From: Pseudomonas sp. UBA4194
GTDB taxonomy: Bacteria > Pseudomonadota > Gammaproteobacteria > Pseudomonadales > Pseudomonadaceae
NCBI RefSeq assembly: GCF_002379585.1
Contig: NZ_DFUE01000033.1
Coordinates: 1-35,243 of the forward strand
Length of the DNA: 35,243 nucleotides
Direction: 5' to 3'
Numbering within the stretch: the first letter of the stretch is position 1; each line of letters starts with the position of its first letter. A model generated the notes under the pieces. That model did not search any database. It worked only from the letters and a program-made list of their open reading frames with translations, and was not told the origin of the DNA. The translations under genes were made by a program, and so were the position numbers. This document shows positions 8,643 through 14,888 of the stretch, one piece after another.

Positions 8643-8921
8643 GGAGCAACTCCGGGCGGCTAATCAGGTTTCAATGTGGGATTGAGCTTGTCCTGGTCCG
8701 CGGCACGCTCGGTCGGTGTTTTGCCGTGCTTGCGGATGAGGCCGGTAACGTCGCGGGATCGCCGCGCGTTCGGCCGAGCTCATAAACCCGCCGGGGGATG
8801 ATTGGCGATGAGTACCGTGATTCTACACCGCTGGCTTCAGGAAGGAACGTGAAGTGTGTTTATGGGGGGGGACGCGGCTTACGCCGCTGCTACAGGGGGG
8901 GGTGGGGAGAGTTCCTGCGGC
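8643..8921. other. ilvD leader / intergenic region with ORF remnant and REP
   Basis: A 279-bp gap between the ilvD start and the MFS gene's 3' end. On the minus strand, 8660-8778 is an open frame of about 39 codons without an obvious start. Its translation is not repeat-like (includes DVTGLIRKHGKTPTERAADQ) and ends PTLKPD, which could be the tail of a decayed or frameshifted gene; I do not recognise it. A 40-codon ATG frame overlaps it in another phase and is not branched-chain-residue rich, so there is no evidence for an attenuator peptide. The REP at 8871-8893 occupies the distal end, followed by a run of G. Confidence 0.4.
8871..8893. repeat. REP-type palindrome, inverted copy of 6731-6753
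   Basis: GACGCGGCTTACGCCGCTGC plus three bases, exact reverse complement of 6731-6753. It marks the boundary between the ilvD region and the AT-richer accessory block, just past the MFS gene's 3' end. Confidence 0.85.
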
Positions 8922-10172
8922 TTATGAACCGAGAGATTGCTTGCGGCTGTTGAGAAAGATCAGCACGTTCAGCAGCAGGATGCCGATGACACCCAGCACG
9001 ACAAAGGTCTGTCCCAAGGTTTGGAGCAGTTGACCGTCGGCGCTGCTGACCAGAGCGCTGACAACCCCTCCGACAATGAAGACCACCGTGTTCAGCAATG
9101 ACGAGGCCGTACCAGCGCTTTGCGCTGACAGGTCCAGCGCTTGGCAAGTGGCGGCCGGCCTCAGGATGCTCGAGCCTGCGGTACAGATGATCATCGGCAC
9201 CAGAATACCGGGCAACGACTCCCGCCATGCCTCCGGCAACAGGATGATGGCCGTTCCCGCGACGAGGATGAGTGCAAGCCCGGCCATCATCTGGGTATTG
9301 GCTGACGCGAAGCTGCCCAGACGTGAAGCAGCATATCCCCCGGCGATATAGGCCAAGCTGTAGCACAGCAGCGACAAGGCGAACTCCAGTGGCGTGAAGC
9401 CCAACCTGTCCAGGAACAACAAAGGGGATACGACGATGAAAGAAAAATGGCTGGCAAATGCAATCGCCGACAGCAGGGACAGGCCCGCGAATTCCAGGGT
9501 CAGGCAGGGTCGAAAGCGATCGCGCCAGCGGACACCAGAGCAAGCGCTGCCGGGGTTATCCCCAGGCATGAGTTTCCAGGTGAACCCGATCGTGACGAGG
9601 CCTAGCGCGGCAAAGACATAGAAACTCCCCTGCCAGCCCGCTGCCATTTGCAGCATCGTCCCCAGCAGTGGCGAAACCGATATGCATATCCCGCTGATGC
9701 TGACCATCAGTATCCGCAACTGCCTGCGCTGTTGGTCTGCAAACAGGTCCTGAATGATTGCGTTGGCTAGCACAAAGCAACCGCAGCCCATCGCCTGCAT
9801 CAACCTGAACCCCAGGAAGGTCTGTAAGTCATCGGCAAATGTACAACCGATGGCGCCGCCCACCGCCAAGCCGAGCCCGGCCAACAAGAGCGTCCTACGG
9901 CCGAGTTGATCCGACAGAGGACCAATGGCGAGTTGCGAGATAGCAAAACCCACGGCAAAGACACTCAGCGAGAAGGCGATCCGTGCCGTATCGGTGTCGA
10001 AGTGATCCGCCAGTGCGGGAAAGGAAGGAAGAATGACGTCCAAAGGAAAGACGCCGAGAGAGGTCATCAGGATCAACAGCATGACAATTCTTGTCTGGCG
10101 ACGAACCGTGCCGGTCTGGTCGTCGCTGATGCGGCAGTGTTGCTTTTCAGGATGGGGCTCGAGGGTCTTCAT
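8922..10172 (-). CDS. MFS transporter, Bcr/CflA-like drug-resistance family
   Basis: A 416-residue major facilitator with about 12 transmembrane segments. After a polar N-terminus (about 30 residues) comes the first helix and the typical DVILPSFPALADHF segment, then the motif-A loop GPLSDQLGRR (about 84-93) between helices 2 and 3, and the proline/glycine-rich helix 5 (SPLLGTMLQ). These are features of the Bcr/CflA (DHA12) branch that exports drugs or small natural products by proton antiport. It lies 72 bp downstream of the MATE gene on the same strand and may be the last gene of the peptide operon, serving export or self-resistance; base composition is less AT-rich than the genes upstream, so it could also have been acquired separately. 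Confidence 0.85.
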   Translation of the reverse strand: MKTLEPHPEKQHCRISDDQTGTVRRQTRIVMLLILMTSLGVFPLDVILPSFPALADHFDTDTARIAFSLSVFAVGFAISQLAIGPLSDQLGRRTLLLAGLGLAVGGAIGCTFADDLQTFLGFRLMQAMGCGCFVLANAIIQDLFADQQRRQLRILMVSISGICISVSPLLGTMLQMAAGWQGSFYVFAALGLVTIGFTWKLMPGDNPGSACSGVRWRDRFRPCLTLEFAGLSLLSAIAFASHFSFIVVSPLLFLDRLGFTPLEFALSLLCYSLAYIAGGYAASRLGSFASANTQMMAGLALILVAGTAIILLPEAWRESLPGILVPMIICTAGSSILRPAATCQALDLSAQSAGTASSLLNTVVFIVGGVVSALVSSADGQLLQTLGQTFVVLGVIGILLLNVLIFLNSRKQSLGS

Positions 10173-10244
10173 TGTCTATTTCCCCAGCGCTACGCAGTTG
10201 GCCGTTTCTTGACCGCAGCGTTTCGGCGCCAATTATCTAGGCAT

Positions 10245-11531
10245 TCATTGCACTGAGCAGAGGGTGGATCTGGATCTGTGGTGAAGTAAAAAAATCCGAA
10301 ACGTCAGAATCACCCAGATACACAACAGCGCAATGGCCTGAAGGTTTATGTACCACGGCAGAGTCAACGGCTCTGGCGTAATGGAATAAAGTAGAGGTGT
10401 CAGCGCTGTGAAGAATACGATGTTGACCAGTAGTTGCGGCTTGAGCGTATCGTTCATTCCACGCAGATGGGCCATTGCTAAGGAAAGAAGTCCATTGCAG
10501 AATATAAGTGAGATCAGCGCTCCAACAAGGGTGTTAGAGGCGGGTAGCGTCGTGTCACCTATGGTTGAAAAAAGCCGATTGGCATTCATTAGAATAGCGG
10601 TGGACAGTAGGGTGGACAAGATAATGTGCCCTATGATGCCCCGTCCATAAGCTGCAAGAGATGAGCCCGGAAATTTACTGACGTATAGGCTGTGTGCCTG
10701 GCTCAATGTGGTATAGGGAATCAAGAGCAACCCAGCCAATGTCATGAACACGGCAAGCTCAGCGACGAGCTGCAGATTAAGACTAGCAAGCCGCTCGTTC
10801 AGCAGATAGAAATAGAACTTTTGGCCTGCTAAACCTACAGCGATTGGTAGTCCAAGGGAAAGTGTCTGTCTGATGATGGTGCGGTCGAATACCAATGTGA
10901 AGGTCAATCTTTTGGAAGTGGTGAGTTTGCGTAATGCGTAGAAACTGATGGTTTCTGTCACGACGAAATAGCTCATTGCCAGGTATACAAATATGTCTTT
11001 ATCAACAAGCCGGGAGGACGCCAGGAGAAAGCATAATCCTGAAACAGTAGACAGGGTTCTTATCTTGGTGCAATTCAGAGCAGATCCTGAGCTCTCATGG
11101 AAAATATGGAGGAAGGTGTTGATTACAGTGAAGGGTATGCAGGAAATGTAAATGATCGCCATCCATCGCAGCGGTGCTTCCTCCAACAACTGCCCGCCTG
11201 GCAGGAATTTAACGATGCTGGCTAGCATCAGCGCTACGGCAGTGCCGACTGCACAGAGCAATGCTGCCAAGCATAATCCGGAACTGAAGATTTCCTGGGC
11301 TTTTTTCTGGTCTTGGAATGGGCGAGCAATGATATTGCCAGTGGCGCCTAGGCACATGGAGGTGAGTGCCGTGAGAATGGTGAACATCGCAAGTGTATAC
11401 GCGAAAAGCACAAGGCCGGTGGTGGATATGTTGGCAACCAGCGAAAAGAGGACGGTAATGCCCGCTACAGGGATGGTGCGGCTAAGCAACATAGGGATAT
11501 AGCTCTTTCGTAGATGGCCGTGGTAGGTCAT
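10245..11531 (-). CDS. MATE/polysaccharide-flippase-like multi-pass transporter
   Basis: A 428-residue, very hydrophobic protein with roughly 12 transmembrane helices. Its overall layout (two six-helix halves, a reentrant-like stretch SRTIPVAGITVLFSLVAN near the N-terminus, PIAVGLAGQKFYFYLL at the start of the second half) resembles the MATE/MurJ/flippase superfamily, but I see no motif that fixes the substrate. The ATG at 11531 was chosen because it overlaps the upstream stop as ATGA and has GGAG nine bases before it; an ATG five codons earlier lacks this. Third gene of the peptide cassette, and the natural candidate to export the peptide product. Codon use and A+T content differ from the core genes. 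Confidence 0.75.
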   Translation of the reverse strand: MTYHGHLRKSYIPMLLSRTIPVAGITVLFSLVANISTTGLVLFAYTLAMFTILTALTSMCLGATGNIIARPFQDQKKAQEIFSSGLCLAALLCAVGTAVALMLASIVKFLPGGQLLEEAPLRWMAIIYISCIPFTVINTFLHIFHESSGSALNCTKIRTLSTVSGLCFLLASSRLVDKDIFVYLAMSYFVVTETISFYALRKLTTSKRLTFTLVFDRTIIRQTLSLGLPIAVGLAGQKFYFYLLNERLASLNLQLVAELAVFMTLAGLLLIPYTTLSQAHSLYVSKFPGSSLAAYGRGIIGHIILSTLLSTAILMNANRLFSTIGDTTLPASNTLVGALISLIFCNGLLSLAMAHLRGMNDTLKPQLLVNIVFFTALTPLLYSITPEPLTLPWYINLQAIALLCIWVILTFRIFLLHHRSRSTLCSVQ

Positions 11532-12016
11532 TGCGATGTGCTCCATATGGAAATCATTCGGTTTCCAAATTCCATCTCATAGAGCTTCTGGACCTCCTCG
11601 AAGGCAACGTCGAGATTGATTTTGTCTATTCGACTTCGCGTTCCGAAGTAGGGGTAGTGATGGAAGTAATACCCAAATATGGCATTGCTGTCCCTGATGT
11701 ACTGTCTCGTATCGAGAATATGGTGGTGCCAGATCTCATCCACTTCCAGAAGCGGCGGTAACACGGGGTGGGTGGAAAGGTATTTTCGATTTAAATAAAG
11801 AAAGTTTTTGTAGTATTGGACCGCTATCTCTGCCTCTGTAGGGGACCAGTGACGACATATCAATGGGTCCTTGGTGGTGATTTTTTTTACGATCGCGGAC
11901 AGGTCCATTTGGTTGATATGGTTAACGGCGTCTTCCAGTGAAGGTGTGTGGACAAGCCTCGATTTTGGCTTGTTCATTTCATGTGGAAGGGTATTTACAA
12001 TGCGCTTGTAGTGCAT
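11528..12016 (-). CDS. WHHH-motif protein resembling the glycine-rich domain-containing protein-like (DUF1399/GRDP) family
   Basis: A 162-residue soluble protein without signal peptide or membrane segment. The centre carries PVLPPLLEVDEIWHHHILDT (84-103) followed by RQYIRDSNAIFGYYFHHYP (104-122). The pattern PPL-x-vDxxWHxHxLdTxxY...FG...HH-x-P recalls the plant and bacterial glycine-rich domain-containing protein-like family (PF07173), assigned from memory. The clustered histidines H97-H99 and H119-H120 look like a metal site. ATG at 12016 is preferred: AAGGA lies ten bases upstream, whereas the GTG at 12025 is only one base from it. It is 55 bp downstream of the small peptide gene and overlaps the MATE gene by ATGA. 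It could be a peptide-modifying enzyme, a metal-loading protein or an immunity protein; function unproven. Confidence 0.7.
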   Translation of the reverse strand: MHYKRIVNTLPHEMNKPKSRLVHTPSLEDAVNHINQMDLSAIVKKITTKDPLICRHWSPTEAEIAVQYYKNFLYLNRKYLSTHPVLPPLLEVDEIWHHHILDTRQYIRDSNAIFGYYFHHYPYFGTRSRIDKINLDVAFEEVQKLYEMEFGNRMISIWSTSQ

Positions 12017-12071
12017 GGTAGTCACATCCTTGAGTGGGGCTACCGACGCAGGGCGTCGGCAGCTTCAAACT

Positions 12072-12212
12072 TTACCAGTCACCGCCACCCTGGCAGTGTC
12101 CGCCGCCGCCATTGTTATTGGCAGCGTTATCTTTAATCAGTTTTTGCGCTGCCGTCGAGAGCTTTTGCACAGGCTTGAGGGTTTGGCGTGAAGACGCTTT
12201 TTTGGCATTCAT
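12072..12212 (-). CDS. Small cationic peptide with Gly/His/Cys/Trp tail; candidate peptide natural-product precursor
   Basis: A 46-residue open frame, ATG at 12212 to TAA at 12074-12072. Residues 1-34 form a basic, probably helical region with seven Lys/Arg and two internal Asp/none Glu at most (MNAKKASSRQTLKPVQ, then KLSTAAQKLIKDNAANNN). Residues 35-46 are GGGGHCQGGGDW, holding the only Cys, His and Trp. There is no hydrophobic signal peptide. AAGGA lies ten bases before the ATG, and a good promoter sits about 50 bp upstream. It is the first gene of a cassette with the WHHH protein and a MATE exporter. The leader-like basic half and compositionally distinct tail resemble RiPP precursors. Alternatives are an unmodified microcin or a small metal-binding peptide. 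Confidence 0.7.
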   Translation of the reverse strand: MNAKKASSRQTLKPVQKLSTAAQKLIKDNAANNNGGGGHCQGGGDW

Positions 12213-12264
12213 GAGGAAGTTTTCCTTAGGTTGTTTTTATTGTGTCACTGCAGTAACGAGCTCA

Positions 12265-12292
12265 AGAATAGTTAAAGAAAATAAGGTGTCAA
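12265..12292 (-). promoter_or_regulatory. Sigma-70-type promoter of the peptide cassette
   Basis: Read on the minus strand: a perfect -35 TTGACA (12292-12287), 16-bp AT-rich spacer, and -10 TATTCT (12270-12265, four of six consensus bases). This predicts a transcript start near 12258 and a 5' leader of about 46 nt before the peptide ATG. It is the only good promoter seen for the 12212-to-8922 gene set. Confidence 0.6.
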
Positions 12293-12308
12293 ACGTGGTG
12301 GAAATTTA

Positions 12309-12343
12309 GAAACTTCCCACACAAGTTTCGGAAACTTCCTACA
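12309..12343. promoter_or_regulatory. Putative operator: inverted repeat AAGTTTC-N-GAAACTT with a third half-site
   Basis: AAGTTTC (12323-12329), one central base, then GAAACTT (12331-12337) form a perfect 7-1-7 dyad. A further GAAACTT at 12309-12315 lies exactly 22 bp (about two helical turns) from the second arm, and the flanking bases are also shared (GAAACTTCCYACA at 12309 and 12331). The array lies just upstream of the -35 box of the peptide promoter, the position expected for an activator site. No regulator gene is in the cassette, so the protein would be encoded elsewhere. Confidence 0.5.
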
Positions 12344-12534
12344 GTGATCAGTTATTCCTGGCCTTATGCTGAAGATTTTTTTTGAAGTGTTTCGGATCAG
12401 ATTGTGCGGGTGCGCGAGAGCGTTTCTAGTGCTCAGACACTCCAAGGAAGGCGAGGAATACGAGGGCATCGCAAAAGAACCGGGCGGCTCTTGCGCGGTC
12501 GATACGATCGGATGTAGCGAGGGATTGCATTTGG

Positions 12535-12569
12535 ATGCCCGCGCCGATCAAAGACGCGGGCATTTTCTT
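12535..12569 (+). terminator. GC-rich hairpin with plus-strand T run (terminator-like)
   Basis: A nine-pair stem ATGCCCGCG (12535-12543) / CGCGGGCAT (12555-12563) with an 11-nt loop, followed on the plus strand by TTTTCTT. The T run lies in the plus direction only; minus-strand readthrough from the rlmI-like gene would meet the stem but no U tract. It therefore looks like the end of a plus-strand transcript, possibly a small RNA from 12345-12534, although no protein gene lies there. The interval 12344-12534 holds only a low-quality plus-strand open frame. Confidence 0.55.
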
Positions 12570-13765
12570 CAACTGTTGGGCAACAGCCGGCAGGTGATGC
12601 TCTTGATGTACCGCGTTTCCGGGATTGCCGGGTGCACCGGGTGGTCCGGGCCTTGGCCGCCGCGTTCCAGCAGTTGGATGTTACGGTCCAGGTGGCGGGC
12701 GCTGGTCAGCAGGATGTTTTGCAGGTCGTCTTCGGGCAGGTGCATGGAGCACGAAGCGCTGACTAGGATGCCGTCCTTGCTGAGCAGACGCATGGCCTGT
12801 TCGTTGAGGCGGCGGTAGGCGCCTTCACCGTTCTTCAGGTCTTTCTTGCGTTTGATGAAGGCGGGCGGGTCGGCGACGATGACGTCGAAACGCTCTTCAG
12901 CGGCCTTGAGCTCCTTGAGGGCTTCGAACACGTCGCCTTCAACACAGGTGACCTTTTCGGCGAAGCCGTTCAACGCGGCGTTGCGTTCCACGCCGTCCAG
13001 GGCGAAACCGGAGGCGTCTACGCAGAACACTTCGCTGGCGCCGAAGGCACCGGCTTGCACGCCCCAGCCACCGATGTAGCTGAACAGATCGAGGACACGC
13101 TTGCCTTTGACGTAGGGCGCCAGGCGCGCGCGGTTCATGCGGTGATCGTAGAACCAGCCGGTTTTCTGGCCTTCCATCACCGGCGCCTCGAATTTCACGC
13201 CGTTTTCTTCCAGGGCGACCCACTCCGGGACCACGCCGAAGGCGCTTTCCACATAACGCTCCAGGCCCTCGGCATCGCGGGCGGCGGAGTCGTTCTTGAA
13301 CAGGATGCCGCTGGGCTTGATCACCTGGATCAGGGCTGCCATCACGTCGGCCTTGTAGCGCTCCATGGTCGCGGACGCCAGCTGCACCACCAGGATGTCG
13401 CCGAAGCGGTCCACCACCAGGCCTGGCAGCAGGTCGGAGTCGCCGTAGACCAGGCGGTAGAACGGCTTGTCGAACAACCGCTCGCGCAATGACAGGCACA
13501 CGTTGAGGCGGTGCACCAGCAGCGATTTGTCCAGGCTCAGCTTGGCATCGCGCGACAGCAGGCGGGCGCAGATCAGGTTGTTGGGGCTCATGGCCACGAC
13601 GCCCAGCGGCTTGCCACCGGCGGCTTCGAGAATGGCCTGATCACCGGCCTGGAAACCATGCAGCGGGGTCGCGGCGACGTCGATCTCGTTGCTGTAGACC
13701 CACAGGTGACCGGCGCGCAGGCGGCGGTCGGCATTGGCTTTGAGGCGAAGGCTGGGCAGGGACAT
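12569..13765 (-). CDS. rlmI: Class I SAM-dependent rRNA methyltransferase (RlmI-like, 23S rRNA m5C)
   Basis: A 398-residue protein with an N-terminal PUA-type RNA-binding domain (LRLKANADRRLRAGHLWVYSNEI, residues 6-28), a middle segment with LVYGDSDLLPGLVVDRFG, and a C-terminal Rossmann methyltransferase domain: motif I VLDLFSYIGGWG (about 230-241), VDASG, motif IV ADPPAF and motif VI SCSMH containing the likely catalytic Cys. The family methylates C1962 of 23S rRNA in E. coli; substrate here is inferred from homology. ATG at 13765 is preceded by GGAG. It is divergent from the HDOD gene across a BIME. Confidence 0.88.
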   Translation of the reverse strand: MSLPSLRLKANADRRLRAGHLWVYSNEIDVAATPLHGFQAGDQAILEAAGGKPLGVVAMSPNNLICARLLSRDAKLSLDKSLLVHRLNVCLSLRERLFDKPFYRLVYGDSDLLPGLVVDRFGDILVVQLASATMERYKADVMAALIQVIKPSGILFKNDSAARDAEGLERYVESAFGVVPEWVALEENGVKFEAPVMEGQKTGWFYDHRMNRARLAPYVKGKRVLDLFSYIGGWGVQAGAFGASEVFCVDASGFALDGVERNAALNGFAEKVTCVEGDVFEALKELKAAEERFDVIVADPPAFIKRKKDLKNGEGAYRRLNEQAMRLLSKDGILVSASCSMHLPEDDLQNILLTSARHLDRNIQLLERGGQGPDHPVHPAIPETRYIKSITCRLLPNS

Positions 13766-13845
13766 GAAGTCGCTCCGGTGAAAAAAGAGCGGGAGTATAG
13801 CGTGTTGGTGCCAGCGCCGATTCCCCCATTCATCAAATCACCGCC

Positions 13846-13936
13846 CCGTGGCAGCGAGCGTGAGCCGCGTCAGTCCAAGTGCTGCCCGCAAGGTCATTCG
13901 CGTGACGGTTTGACGCGGCTTACGCCGTTGCCACGG
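13846..13936. repeat. BIME: two REPs in inverted orientation
   Basis: The left arm (13846-13872, containing GTGAGCCGCGTCA) and right arm (13911-13936, containing TGACGCGGCTTACGCCG) are imperfect reverse complements separated by 38 bp, so a transcript could fold into a long cruciform hairpin. They belong to the same REP family as 6731-6753 and 8871-8893. The element fills the divergent gap between the rlmI-like gene and the HDOD gene. Confidence 0.8.
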
Positions 13937-13992
13937 TGGTGGTGGCCCGTGGTCGGAGAGTAGAATCCCGGCTCAGCCCAGAGTGTCCAGTC

Positions 13993-14859
13993 ATGTCCCA
14001 AGAGCTTTCCCCCGAGCAGATCCAACAGGTTTTGCAGGGTATCAGTGTGCCGCCGCAGCCGCAGATCATGGTCGACCTGCAGATGGAACAGTACATGCCA
14101 GACCCCGACCTGGAGGTGATCGCCAAGCTGATCGCCCAGGACCCAGGGCTTTCCGGCGCGCTACTCAAGATCGTCAACTCGGCCCATTACGGCCTGAGCA
14201 ACAAGATTGCCTCGATCCAGCGGGCAGTCAATCTGCTGGGCAGCCGTTCTGTGATCAACCTGATCAACGCGCTGTCGATCAAGGGCGAGATGAGCGACGA
14301 GACCATCGTCACCCTCAATCGCTTCTGGGACACTGCCCAGGACGTCGCCAATACCTGCCTGACCCTGGCCAAGCGTACGGGTCTGCAGGCGGTCGACGAG
14401 GCCTATGCCCTTGGCCTGTTCCATGACTGTGGCGTGCCGCTGATGCTCAAGCGTTTTCCCGCTTACATGGGCGTGCTGGAGCGTGGCTATGCCCAGGCGG
14501 GCGCCGCCCGGCGAGTCATCGACGCCGAGAATGCGGCCTTCAATACCAACCATGCGGTGGTTGGCTATTACACCGCTCGGTCCTGGCGCCTGCCCGAACA
14601 CCTGAGCGACGCCATCGCCAATCATCACAATGCGTTGGCGATCTTCAGCGACGAGGGGTCTGACCATGTGCCGCTGAAGAACCTGCTGGCCCTCCTGAAG
14701 ATGGCTGAGCACATCTGTGCGTCCTATCGGGTGCTGGGCGGCCAGGGCGAAGATCACGAGTGGGCGGCCATCGGCCCGCTGGTGCTGGATTACGTCGGCC
14801 TGTCGGACTACGACTTCGAAAACCTCAAGGAATCGATTCGCGAATTGGGTGCACACTGA
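13993..14859 (+). CDS. HDOD-domain signalling protein
   Basis: A 288-residue protein dominated by an HDOD domain (degenerate HD phosphohydrolase fold). Conserved stretches are LIAQDPGLSGALLKIVNSAHYG (about 43-64), SIQRAVNLLGSRSVINLINAL, and HDCGVPLMLKRFP near 150, with NHAVVGYYTARSWRLPE and a single-HD-like IANHHNAL. HDOD proteins commonly act in signal transduction, motility or biofilm control, but the target here is unknown. The start at 13993 (MSQELSPEQ) fits the domain boundary; an upstream in-frame GTG/ATG at 13936 would lie in the REP. It is 29 bp upstream of mutM. Confidence 0.9.
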   Translation: MSQELSPEQIQQVLQGISVPPQPQIMVDLQMEQYMPDPDLEVIAKLIAQDPGLSGALLKIVNSAHYGLSNKIASIQRAVNLLGSRSVINLINALSIKGEMSDETIVTLNRFWDTAQDVANTCLTLAKRTGLQAVDEAYALGLFHDCGVPLMLKRFPAYMGVLERGYAQAGAARRVIDAENAAFNTNHAVVGYYTARSWRLPEHLSDAIANHHNALAIFSDEGSDHVPLKNLLALLKMAEHICASYRVLGGQGEDHEWAAIGPLVLDYVGLSDYDFENLKESIRELGAH

Positions 14860-14888
14860 CCCCAATCGCTCTGCCTGCCTGGTGAACC

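Noticed and set aside
7068..8663. 531-codon plus-strand frame across ilvD
   Set aside because: Complement of ilvD; low-complexity Val/Gly/His/Gln-rich translation with no recognisable motif.
8643..8815. Possible branched-chain attenuator leader peptide upstream of ilvD
   Set aside because: The short ATG frame contains no run of Ile, Leu or Val and no terminator/antiterminator pair was found.
12366..12818. Plus-strand 150-codon frame running into the rlmI-like gene
   Set aside because: Most of it is antisense to the conserved methyltransferase, and it lacks a convincing ribosome binding site.
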